Below, piece after piece: positions 1-9,909 of a DNA stretch of 64,000 nt. This DNA is from Pterois miles (taxonomy: Eukaryota > Chordata > Actinopteri > Perciformes > Scorpaenidae), in the NCBI GenBank assembly GCA_947000775.1, contig CAMQGK010000441.1, positions 62,001-126,000 on the forward strand, in the 5' to 3' direction. The position numbers and the translations under genes are program-made. The first letter of the stretch is position 1, and each line of letters opens with the position of its first letter. The notes below the pieces were generated by a model that was given only the letters and a program-made list of their open reading frames with translations, made no database searches and was not told the origin of the DNA.

Positions 1-29
1 ATGATGAATTACTTTTTTGAACAGCCAGC

Positions 30-200
30 AACATGAAGGACACCCGTCCATGTCTTTGGATGGTGGGAGGAGGCTGGAGAACGTGGAGAAAACCCACACT
101 TACACAGGGAGAAGATGCAAACTCCACACACGAGGGCCCCGAGCCGGATCCGACCTCGCTGTGAGGCCACAGTGCTAACCACGGCACCGTGCAGCCCATT
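30..200 (-). mobile_element. SINE fragment (tRNA-derived, antisense, partial)
   Basis: The segment matches, in antisense, the middle and head of the SINE that is complete at 52113-52478: the 'gggagaagatgcaaactcc' core and the 'tgctaaccacgg' end. The RTE-like tail is missing and there are several indels, so this is an old truncated copy. Confidence 0.75.
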
Positions 201-655
201 TTAAGGACATATGGAACATATTTTATGGACACTATGAAAGCTGTCTGAATACTATTAGAAAATGTAACTGAGAATCAACATTTTCCTTATTGAACATGGA
301 GATTTATATTCAACATTTAGATTTAACATTTAGATTTAAATGGCCTGAAAAAATACATAAATAAACCCAAACTACAATTTTAATATTGCAGATTATACAG
401 TAATACTGCTTTTCCACAAATAACTTCTCTAAGAGACAATAAGGTGCAAAAAAATCGTGAAAAAGTTCAATATTGTTTGTCAGTTATTTAAGAAAGTGAA
501 AAGTGAATATTATCTAAAATGTAAACTAAAATGTTTCAAGCTTTTTTTCGTTGTAATCTTAATAATTACAGCCTACAGCTCAAAAATGAAAGAAAACGGC
601 ATCTCTGGAAAAAAAGATTTACAAAACAGAAATGTCCAGCTTCTGAAAAGTTGGG
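201..655. other. AT-rich spacer, nothing recognised
   Basis: Mostly A/T with short overlapping open frames at 457-776. None carries a recognisable motif or splice context, and I treat them as chance ORFs. Confidence 0.6.
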
Positions 656-1320
656 TTTAAAAGTCTGTGGGTTTTTTCATGCAATGCTTGGTCAGGTTTC
701 CTTCAGCATGAATTACTGCATCAGTGAGGTGAGACATGAAGGCCATCAGCCTGTGGCTCTGCTGAGGTCTTATTGAAGCTCAGGTTGCTCTGATAGCAGC
801 CTTCAGCTCATCTGGATTGTGGGTTGGGTGTTTCTCATCTTCCTCTTGACAACACCCCATAGATCCTCTGTGGGGTTCAGGCCAGGCCAGTTGGCTGGCC
901 AGTCCAGCACAGTAATATGATGGTCAGCAGAGCAGTTAGTAGTAGCGTTGGCACTGTGGGCAGATGCTAAGTCCTGCTGGAACAGGAAACCAGCATCTCC
1001 ATAAAGCCTGTCAGCAGACGGAAGCACAAAGTGCTCTAAAGTTTCCTGGTAGACGGCTGCGTTGACTTGGGACTTGATGAAACACAGTAGACCCACATCA
1101 GCAGATGACATGGCGCCCCCCAAATCATCACCCACTGTGGAAACTTCACACTGGACTTCAAGCAACTTGGATTCTGGGCCTCCCCACTCTCCCTCCAGAC
1201 TCTGGGACCTGGATTTCCAAATGAAATGCAACATTTACTTTCACCTGAATAGAGGACTGACTGCAGTGGTCCAGTTCTTCTCCTCCTTAGTCCAGGTATG
1301 AGGCTTCTGACATGGGGTCT
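656..1320 (-). pseudogene. Tc1/mariner DD34E transposase remnant
   Basis: The minus strand encodes the C-terminal half of a Tc1-family transposase, the enzyme for cut-and-paste DNA transposition. The frame open from 1234 to 803 contains FLFQQDLASAHSA with the second catalytic Asp, then WPGLNPTEDLWG with the final Glu. Thirty-four residues lie between them, the DD34E spacing of Tc1 elements. The sequence continues in another frame downstream (DELKAAIRATWASI region, about 800-660) and upstream to about 1320. So there is at least one frameshift near 810, and the N-terminal DNA-binding domain is not seen. I see no terminal inverted repeats. It is a dead, 5'-truncated copy. Confidence 0.85.
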
Positions 1321-1629
1321 GCTTCAGGAGAGGCTTGATACCACACAGTGTTGAAATTTCAGAGGTCAACATTTCAGAGTTCAGATCAGCTCTGGGAGTG
1401 AGATTTGAACACATGATGAGTTAAACGGTGCTCAGTGTTGGAGTTATTTGAGAGAGTTGATCACATCAGTGTCACTTTAACTCTGTAGAGAGCTCATTTC
1501 TAAATGAAGCCCCTCCCACTGAGTCTCTGTAGTTCAGTTGGAGACATTGTGAGGACGTCTCCAGTTTTTTCCTCGTGTCATACACTTTTGTCTTAGTTTT
1601 TACGTTTCCATCTTCATGTCTCAGTGAAA

Positions 1630-2055
1630 ATGCTGGTCCAGGTTCAGTACAACCAACTACAGAAATATGTGAAGTTGGATGAGATTGGAGGACAGTATGA
1701 CTTTATGCAATTTAATGACAACGGTATGTAATTTACTTCATGAGTGATGATTTTAACAAGGTTAAAAAAACTAAACTCACTGTGGACGCTCCTGAATGTC
1801 ATGCAGACTTTCTTGAATGTGGATGTGTTTAACAGCTCCACTAATGCAACTTGTCATTTTTGAATTATCCAGTGGTTAACTAATGTATAGTAATGTGCAG
1901 TGAGGAGAAAGGAGCAGTGACTTCAAATGTATATTCGGTTCCAGTCATTGAGAAGTTTTCATGTCAGCAGGCAGAAAAGTTGTTTCCAAGGATGCTACAG
2001 GGACGGAGGTTGATGCAGAAATATTCAGTGACCTTGATGGACGAGGTGTAGCGTT
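1630..2055 (+). pseudogene. Degenerate PB1/ubiquitin-like N-terminal exons
   Basis: An ATG at 1630 opens a frame beginning MLVQVQYNQLQKYVKLDE and running to about 1722, where it meets a consensus donor (GTATGTAA). After about 220 bp an acceptor-like 'ttccag' near 1947 precedes a second segment containing KDATGTEVDAEIFSDL. From memory, this pair of segments resembles the small PB1/ubiquitin-like fold at the start of a fish-expanded family that includes SAMD3-like proteins. The second segment needs two single-base frame changes (near 1963 and 2035) and then meets a stop, so the copy looks broken. The upstream 130 bp could be a former 5' UTR. No further exons are visible before the repeats begin. 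The alternative is a live gene with misread exon borders. Family assignment is tentative. Confidence 0.45.
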
Positions 2056-3238
2056 ATTGCATTGAGCAGATTAACAGTTAATCATTCATTAATATCAAGA
2101 TTCATAGTCACAAATAATGATCCCAAATTGTTAATTGTAAGACAAATTATCATAAAATATGAAGGAAAGGGGTAACATTCAACTTTAGATATTACCCACA
2201 GTTCACTTCAATATGAGGATTTAATCGGGGCACCACCCAGTTTTATAAAAGCAGGGAAAAATAATTAAACTTGATATTAATCAGTTGCGTCTCATAATCT
2301 CATGGTTGCTACGGAGTTCTTGGCCTAGTGAACAGAGATTTGAATAGTTTATATACTGTATATATACAGAAAATCAAGTAACCAAGTTCTTTATAAATGA
2401 CGTGTTTATTGGACTAACTACTGGACTACACTACTAACAATATAATTGAATGAATGAATGAATCTTAATTGACTATGAATTGGTTCATTAGTCTAGTCAT
2501 CAGACTCTTTCTCCTCTGAAGATACATCTATACATCAGCCTCTCTGAGTAGATGCTAGATGGAGGTTGTGCTGTCTGGAGCAGAGTGGCAGCAGCTTCTG
2601 TCTGGAACAGTCTGGATCTTCTGGATCCAACGGTGCGACCCGGCTTGGCTCGTTTCTCCCCCTCAGTGGCTCTCTTTGGTTCCTCGGACACCCTCGTTTT
2701 GGATGGCTGGCGTGTCACCTCGATGCATGTTTCCATCTTCGTCTCTCTCTGTCTGGCATCTCTGAGCCATTTCTTCAGACCCCCCTCCTCGGAGCTGGAT
2801 GGGTCAATGGATTCAAAAGATTCTGGACCTAAAGTCTTTCTTTAAGTCTTTTCTCTTCACAATGGCTGAGATTCACCAGCATGTAGATTCAGCGGAGCTG
2901 CTTCAGGCTTCAGCAGCTGTTTCAGCTGTCAGGGCAGAGCAGCAACAACAAACAACAACAAACTCAGAGCCTCCTTTCAGGTAGACCGGGTACTGGTATC
3001 ATCTGGGTGTGAGGTGTTGGACCTGAGTCCTCAGGATGGAGAGCTGGTGTCCTTGGAGTGTTCCCCCCCAACCCTCTTGTGGTTTATGGGCCCATGGAGG
3101 GGGAATGCAGAGGGGCCCAGCTCTAAGAGCTGAACCACCCCGAAGAGCCTGAAGCCCCAGAAAGACTCTCTAGACTAAATGTGTGAAGCTTCTTATCATC
3201 AGTTGAGAAAGGGGTGCAGCGTTTAGTTGGTGGGAGAA
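2056..3238. other. Unassigned stretch with short overlapping ORFs
   Basis: From 2056 to about 2510 the sequence is AT-rich with no signal. From 2545 to 3200 it is more GC-rich, and three frames are open over 2552-2845. A short frame at 2799-2984 contains a glutamine/threonine-rich stretch after 'MAEIHQHVDSAELLQ', vaguely like the start of a retroelement gag, but no domain is recognisable. It ends where array 1 begins. Confidence 0.4.
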
Positions 3239-4083
3239 CAGGAATGTGGATCCTTCTCTTGGTCTGCTGTCAGTGTCTCCCAGACTTCAGCTATAATAAT
3301 CAACTATGAAGACTAATTCATTACTAAATAAATCTGCATTGATCAGTGGTGTCACAGGTTATATGAGTCTGGAAAACATGTGTAGGCTTCATCTTTGACA
3401 CTACTGAAGCTGGCTGCAGCTACATATTTTCAGTGGTAACAATCTTCTTGTTTAACTGTTGGCTAGAAAATCAATATGCATATTTCCCAAAACGACAAAA
3501 TGTTCCTTTAGAGTGCAGCTTACTTACGTCGGCCACGTAAACACAGGCGTTTCCTTCCGTTCTGTCCGTCTTGTTGTCCGTCATCCATCTGACCTGGTCG
3601 GGAATCAGCATTTCTTCATTGTTGTAAAGGAGCCGCTGAACTACAGCAACACTCAGTCCGAGTCTCTGTAAAAATATAAATAATGGTGTTTGATATAACC
3701 TTGAACTGATTTACTACTGAAGAAGATTCATGTTAATCAACATCAGTATGAGACTGAACACAGGATCATGTTACATGGCTGAGTTTATGTTATTTTGACT
3801 GATATAAACATGAGATCAGTCCAGTGTGTAAAGTGTGGAGATGAAGGCGGTTCAGTGTGTTGAGTGGACTGCTGTGGTGCTGGAGCTTCCTCACATCAGA
3901 CTGGTTGTGTGATGCTGCTGGCTTGGTGTGGTTCGGTTGTCGTCCACTCTCCGGGAAGACACTTCAATTAAAATAATCAACTATGAAGACTAATTCATGT
4001 ATAAATAAATCTGCATTGATCAGTGGTGTCACAGGTTATATGAGTCTGGAAAACATGTGTAGGCTTCATCTTTGACACTACTG
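3239..4083 (-). repeat. 755-bp tandem repeat, array 1 segment a
   Basis: Slightly more than one unit of the repeat in reverse orientation. The exon A core lies at about 3528-3665 on the minus strand. This copy has the open junction class: on the minus strand the last codons are GTG GCC GAC followed directly by the donor GTAAGTAAG, with no stop. The segment is cut at 4083 by a gypsy LTR. Confidence 0.9.
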
Positions 4084-4609
4084 TGTCAAGGGTATCAGAT
4101 CTTAGTGTGTGGGGATTTTATGTTGCATGTTTATGTTTTGCACTTCCTGTTTTATTTTGTATTCTAACATCCCTTCTCATTTCAGAGCACGTCACTTCCT
4201 GCCTGCATGCTTCCCGCCTTCACGTTAGAGCACATCTCTCTGACCTCATTTCTGCACCACTCACCTGCGTCCGATCGTCATCCCCCGCCCTGATTGTGTC
4301 CACCTATGTATAGTCAATCACTCCCCTCACGGGTATTTAATGTGTGCTCCTCATTCATCATGTGCTAGTTTGTCTTGCCTGTTCCACAGTGTTAAGCTTA
4401 CCCGCATTTCCTAGTGTCAGTCCCAGTGTGTTTTTGATTCTCCGCCAGTTTTTGACTCTGCCTTTAGCCCAGCGATTTTGTACCTCTGCCTGAAGTCTGA
4501 TAACTGTGTACCGACCTTTTTCTCCATTAAAGACGCCGATTTTTGCTCTACCCTTGATCTGTGAGTTTTTGCATTTGAGTCCAGCTTGTCAGTGTCGCCA
4601 GACATAACA
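4084..4609 (+). repeat. 5' LTR of a Ty3/gypsy element
   Basis: About 526 bp beginning TGTC and ending ATAACA, immediately upstream of a gag-like frame. It shares blocks such as 'cacttcctgttttatttt' with the 3' LTR at 61636-62151, but the two are clearly diverged and do not belong to one insertion. The left flank ends in the repeat-unit sequence tactg. The same motif follows the truncated gag at about 5726, which would fit a 5-bp target duplication, although no 3' LTR remains. Confidence 0.75.
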
Positions 4610-4626
4610 GTACGAACTAGCCAGTC

Positions 4627-5726
4627 ATGGACTCAGCAGACTCGGATCAAGTTCGTAGTGCGATTCTCGCACAGGGCAAGCGCCCACCAATACGAGGAGC
4701 AGCTTACCGCCGTATGCCAGGGGGTTAAACAGCTAACAGAACGCCAGGAGAACTTCTGCTTGGCTGATCAGATTAATCAACTCGGCGCAAAAATGCAGAC
4801 ACTAATGACTTTGCTTGAAACTCGTCCTCCTCCCGGTGCAGAAGCGGGTCCCTCGCCGGCGCCCACACCCAGTTTCCAGGTCACTCCTGTCGCGAACCCC
4901 ATGATGGCTCCAGCTCTAGCCCCGTCAGGCTCTCCTCACCTGGCCAAACCAGAGGGACTCTGAAAATTGCCGCGCCTTCCTGGTCCAATGTGGACTCCAC
5001 TTTGAGCTTCAAGCGGCTCAGTTTCCATCGGAACGGGCGAAGGTGGCTTTTATCATCACCCACTTTCCTGGCAGAGCAGAAGCCTGGGCCACGGCAGAGT
5101 GGGCGCATCAATTCCCGGTATGTTCCTCGTTGTCATTATTCACTGAGACACTCAGAAAAATATTTGATCACACTACTCCAGGTAGAGAGGCTGCCCGTGC
5201 GCTGGTGGGGCTGCGTGGGGCTGCGACAGGCGGGTCGCTGACTACGCCATTGAGTTCCGCACCCTGGCGGCGGACAGTGGTTGGAACAACGGCTCCCTTC
5301 TGGACACCTTCGTGCATGGTCTCTCGGATCCTGTGAAGGATCAACTGGCTCCCCTGGACCTCCCGCAGGACCCCGACGCTGTCATCGCCCTGGCAATTCG
5401 AATAGACAACAGACTGTGGGAGAGGGAGAAAGAAAAGAGAAAGGCTGCAGTTCCACCGCCGCACCCCATGAGGCAGTATACAGTACTCCTCAGCACCCTA
5501 CATGGAGAGCTCCACTTCAGGCCACTACAGAGGTCTCTCCGTCGCCCCCCAGCGCCCAGGTGGAGCCCATGCAGCTGGGGAGAACTCGTCTGTCGGCAGA
5601 GGAATGCCAGCGCCGCCTTCAGCACGGTCTCTGCATCTACTGTGGACAGCGGGGACACTTTCTCCTCTCGTGTCTGGTAAAAGAGAAGGCTCACCAGTGA
5701 AGGAGAGGACACTGGTAACATACTGA
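4627..5726 (+). pseudogene. Ty3/gypsy gag remnant
   Basis: A start codon at 4627 (MDSADSDQVRSAIL) opens a capsid-type gag that is carried by at least three frames in turn: 4586-4963, about 5043-5336, and 5281-5700. It ends in a zinc knuckle, CIYCGQRGHFLLSC, of the C-x2-C-x4-H-x4-C form that packages element RNA. Several frameshifts and an internal stop make it non-functional. The homology stops at about 5723, just after the knuckle, where repeat-unit sequence resumes. Protease and pol are absent here, but homologous downstream parts occur at 9441, 12829 and 58741. Confidence 0.85.
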
Positions 5727-5893
5727 AGCTGGCTGCAGCTACATATTTACAGTGGTAACAACCTTCTTGTCTAACTGTTGGCCAGAAGGTGAATATGCAT
5801 ATTTACCAAAATGACAAAATGTTCCTTTAATGTGCAGCTTACTTACTTAGTCCACAAAAACACAGGCGTTTCCTTCCGTTCTGTCCGTCTTGT
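5727..5893 (-). repeat. 755-bp tandem repeat, array 1 segment b (partial)
   Basis: Part of one unit on the minus strand: the TIR-transposon end followed by about half of exon A. The junction reads TAA then GTAAGT. It breaks off inside exon A at about 5893, where the LINE begins. Confidence 0.85.
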
Positions 5894-6330
5894 GGTACAT
5901 CCATCCATCTTTTGAGCATCTTTTTTTAAAATTTTTTTAATTTTTTTTTTTTTTAATTTCTAAGTAACATGGCACCGCGTGAGTGGCAGCCTGTTACAGC
6001 AGCTCTTGCTCATTCTAGAGCTTTTCTCTTTAAAAACTTTTTAATCTTTTATTTCACGAGCCATTACTATGTGCTTTAATTCAGGCAGTCTTTTCTGGCA
6101 TCATGGAGACCAAAACAGCAGTTTTGGTCGTAACTTTTCATCACTTTTTACAATGTTTCCGACCATGTACGGGGACCCAACGAGCAGACCCATTGTTTAC
6201 ACAAGGGATCAGCTGTTGGCGCTCCGCAACACAGCGCTGCTGCACCCCGAGGAGAGACCCGTTGTTCCCCCGGAGATAAAGAGGAGAAGAAGGGGATGCT
6301 GGGCTGGAGCTCAGCGTCAAACCGGTCCTC

Positions 6331-7010
6331 CCGTCTGTTTTGATGGGGAATGTGAGATCTCTCCCCAACAAGATGGACGAGCTGGCGGCGCTGACCCGAC
6401 ATCAGCGGGAGTACCGGGAGTGCAGCGTGATGGTGTTCACCGAGACGTGGCTGACGGCGGCGACCACGGACAAGGTGACGGAGCTGGACGGGTTTAAGTT
6501 GGTGCGGGCGGACGGGACGAGAGACAGCGGTAAGAGGAAAGGAGGAGGTCTGACGGTGTTTGTGAATGATAGATGGTGTAACCCTGGTCACATCACTGTT
6601 AAAGACCAACACTGCAGCAGGGACATCGAGCTGGTGGCCCTTAGTATGAGGCCGTATTATTTACCACGGGAATTTACATGTTATTATGATGGCTGTGTAT
6701 GTTCCCCCCTCTGCTAACGGTGACACAGCTTGTGATGTTGTCTATTCAGTCACTAGCAGGCTGCAGACACAGCACCCTCAGACCCTCCTCCTGGTCTCTG
6801 GAGACTTTAATCATGTCTCTCTGTCCTCCACTCTACCAACTTTCACCCAGTATGTGTCATGCTGCACACGGGACAGTAAAATACTGGATTTATTGTATGC
6901 CAACTGCAAGGAGGCATACACATCATCCCCCCTCCCCCCCTGGGAAGATCAGACCACAACCTGGTTCATCTCCAGCCTGTGTACAGACCCCTGGTACACA
7001 GAGAAGCTGA
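6331..7010 (+). pseudogene. LINE endonuclease domain (APE type), frameshifted
   Basis: This domain nicks target DNA to prime reverse transcription. Visible motifs are NVRSLPNKMDEL near the start (the Asn of the family's first motif), VFTETWL (catalytic Glu), MAVYVPPSA, LLLVSGDFNHVSL (catalytic Asp/Asn) and an SDHNLV-like end read in another frame near 6950. Two frame changes, near 6690 and 6960, split it into three open segments. Confidence 0.85.
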
Positions 7011-7739
7011 GGAAACTCTGCAGGACTGTTTCAGCACAACAGTGTGGGAGGAACTCTGGTACTCTCATGGGGAGGTTATAGATGGACTGACGGGCTGCAT
7101 CACGGACTACATAAACTTCTGTGTGGAAAACACCGTACCAACCAGGACGGTAAGGTGTTTTTCCAACAACAAACCCTGGATTAATCCTGATATAAAGGCC
7201 CTCCTTAAGGAGAAGAAGAGGGCCTTTAAATCAGGAAATAAGGAGGAGCTGAAGGCTGTACAGAGGGAGCTAAGGAGAAAAATCAGGGAGGGGAAGAACA
7301 GCTACAGGAGGAAGATGGAGGAGCAGTTGCAGCAGAACAACATCTGGAAAGGCCAAAAAAACATCTCAGGTCACAAGAAACCAGACTCCAAGGCTGTGGG
7401 AGGCTTAGAGTGGGTGAATGATTTGAACCACTACTTTAACAGGTTTGATGAGTCACCTGCCCCTCCCCCGGCCCAGTCCACCCTGCTGCAACCCCCTTCA
7501 TCTGCCACCTCAAGACAGTGCCCCTCCTCCTCCTCCTTCACCACCTTCAGCTCAACACCAGCCCCCCCACTGACACCAACACCTCCATCGACACCTGCGG
7601 CTCCAGCTCTACCCTCAGCAGACCCGTCCCACAGTCAACCCCCCTCTGCTCCACTACCCAGCTCTGCCCCCCCACCCCCCTCCACTGCCTCTGACACACA
7701 GCCCCCTTGCTCCAGTTTGTCCTTCACAACCCTTCAGGT

Positions 7740-8870
7740 GAAGAACCAGTTCAAGAGGATGAACGTGAGGAAGGCTACAGGTCCAGATGGCATCAGCTCC
7801 AGGCTCCTGAAGTCCTGCGCAGACCAGCTGTGTGGGACTTTTGGACACCTATTCAACCTGAGCCTGAGGCTGAGGAAGGTACCACAACTATGGAAGACAT
7901 CCTGCGTGGTACCTGTGCCCAAGACCCCACACCACAAGGACCCCAGCAGCTTCAGGCCGGTGGCATTAACATCACACCTGATGAAGGCCCTGGAGCGCCT
8001 GGTCCTCCAACATCTCCGCCCTGTGGTGAGTCCATCCATGGACCCACCACCGTGGACGATGCCGTCATCTTCCTGTTGGACCGAGCTCTGTCTCACCTGG
8101 AGAAACCTGGGAGCACTGTGAGGATCATGTTCTTTGATTTCTCCAGTGCTTTCAACACCATCCAGCCGACACTTCTGGGGGACAAACTGGAGATTACAGG
8201 GGTAGATCACCATCTAACATCCTGGGTACTGGACTACCTCACAAACCGCCCACAGTATGTGAGGATGCGGGACTTCACTTCAGACACGGTGGTCTGCAGT
8301 GTGGGGGCCCCGCAGGGAACGGTTCTGGCTCCGTTCCTCTTCACGCTCTACACTGCAGACTTAACATAAGATGAGATATTCCTTTATTAGTCCCACAGTG
8401 GGGAAATTCACAAAAACTTCTCCTACAACTCACCAACCTGTCACCTGCAGAAGTTCTCTGATGACTCTGCTATCGTCAGCCTCATCACTGATGGGGACGA
8501 TGGGGAGTACAGAGAACTTTCCCAGGACTTCGTGGACTGGTGCCTGCGGAACCACCTCCAGATCAACGGGGAAAACTAAAGAGCTGGTGGTGGATTTCTG
8601 CAGGCAAACTCATCCCCCTCCAACACCAGTGAACATCCAGGGATCAGACATTGAGATGGTGACATCTTATAAATACCTGGGTGTTCACCTGAACAATAAA
8701 CTGGACTGGACTACAAATTCCTCTGCACTCCATAAAAAAGGCCAGAGCAGGCTGTATCTGCTCAGGAGACTGAGGTCTTTTGGAGTGCAGGGGACACTTC
8801 TGAAAACATTTTATGACACCGTGGTGGCATCAGCCATATTTTATGGAGTGGTTTGCTGAGGCAGCAGCAT
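7740..8870 (+). pseudogene. LINE reverse transcriptase domain, frameshifted
   Basis: Motifs in order are KATGPDGISSRLLKSC, FRPVALTSHLMKALERLV, FFDFSSAFNTIQP, GAPQGTVLAPFLFTLYTADL and, after an insertion, the active-site box FSDDSA at about 8453-8470. The thumb region follows with YLGVHLNNKLDWT. The first part is in frame with the linker ORF (6979-8121) and the second with 7707-8369, so there is a frameshift near 8030. RT copies element RNA at the nicked target. This copy cannot make an intact enzyme. Confidence 0.9.
8367..8412 (-). mobile_element. Short antisense LINE/SINE 3'-end insert within the RT
   Basis: Between the LYTADL motif and the FSDDSA box lies a segment reading ataagatgagatattccttt and continuing to the 'ccacagtggggaaattca' motif. 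It is the reverse complement of this LINE's own 3' terminus at about 9395-9440. RT homology resumes immediately after it. The flanks are 'gcagactt' and 'aaaaactt', allowing a 4-bp duplication 'actt'. It is best read as a severely 5'-truncated retroposition event. Confidence 0.75.
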
Positions 8871-9440
8871 CACAGCTGCAGACAGGAAGAGGCTGGATAA
8901 GATCATCAAAAGGGCCAGCTCTGTCCTGGGATGCTCTCTGGACTCAGTGCAGGTGGTGGGAGAGAGGAGGACGATGGCTAAGCTGTCATCCATGATGGAG
9001 AAGGACTCCCACCCCATGAGAGACACCATCAGAGCTCTGGAGAGCTCCTTCAGTGACAGGCTGCTACACCCTAAGTGTACGAAGGAGCGTTACAGAAGGT
9101 CCTTCCTGCCTGCAGCTGTTAGACTCCACAACCAGCACTGCTCCCAGTAAACCACAATCACAGTCACATTCACAACAAACTCACCGGACATAAGTGCAAT
9201 AAGAACTCATGCAATTATATCATCTGCTCAAATTATAGGAACTGGACAATTATTTATTGATATGCTGGACATATTTTTGGCTTTACCTTCTATTATGTAT
9301 ACATTATTTTATTTTATCTGTATTAATTTAATTTTTTTTTTTTTTAAATCTATCCTTCTTGTTCATTGCACTATCCACTTTGCTGCTGTAACGTGTGAAT
9401 TTCTCCACTGTGGGACCAATAAAGGAATATCTTATCTTAT

Positions 9441-9909
9441 CTTAACTTAAGGGTGCTTAAGTTTTCACCAAGCTTGATCTAAGAAATGCTTATCATTTGG
9501 TGAGAATCAGGGAGGGGGATGAGTGGAAAACGGCTTTGAACACTCCTAGCGGACATTATGAGTACCAAGTTATGCCGTTTGGACTAACTAATGCTCCAGC
9601 TGTGTTTCGATCTCTTGTTAACAATGTATTACGGGATATGTTAAATCAATTCGTGTTTGTGTATCTTGATGATATTTTGTGAAGGCTGAAAAATGTGAAT
9701 TCCAGGCATCTATGATCTACTTCCTGGGTTTTGTGGTAAGCCCAGATAACATCCAGATGGACCCAGATAAGGTCAGTGCCGTTGCTAATTGGCCGAACCC
9801 TACCAGTCGCACACTGGTTCAGAGATTCTTAGGTTGAGCTAACTTCTATAGGAGGTTTATTAGAAACTTCAGCTCTATCGCTGCCCCACTCCACGCCTTA
9901 ACCTCACCT
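9441..9909 (+). pseudogene. Ty3/gypsy reverse transcriptase fragment
   Basis: The fragment contains RT motifs FTKLDLRNAYH-like, NTPSGHYEYQVMPFGLTNAP and VFVYLDDIL (YLDD active site at about 9659-9676). After a deletion it resumes with FLGFVVSPDN and FYRRFIRNFSS. A stop replaces a residue at about 9836 (FLG*ANFYRR). It joins the LINE tail directly on its left and a repeat unit on its right, so it is an internal piece with no LTR. It is more diverged from the 59 kb copy than the 13 kb copy is. Confidence 0.85.

Larger units (their letters stand above)
5894..9440 (+). mobile_element. LINE of the CR1/L2 group, near full length, frameshifted
   Basis: A 5' region with poly-T tracts is followed by an endonuclease domain (about 6331-7010), a proline-rich linker (about 7450-7710), a reverse transcriptase (about 7740-8700), and a 3' UTR. 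The UTR ends in 'ccaataaaggaatatc' plus a (TTATC)n tail at about 9415-9440. This organisation and tail are typical of fish CR1/L2-type LINEs. Frameshifts are visible near 6690, 6960, 8030, 8580 and 8850, and a short antisense insert sits at 8367-8412. The element lies inside array 1 and its orientation is opposite to the repeat units. Confidence 0.85.

Noticed and set aside
5168..5721. Minus-strand ORFs across the gypsy gag.
   Set aside because: They are shadows of a GC-rich gag; the zinc knuckle is on the plus strand.
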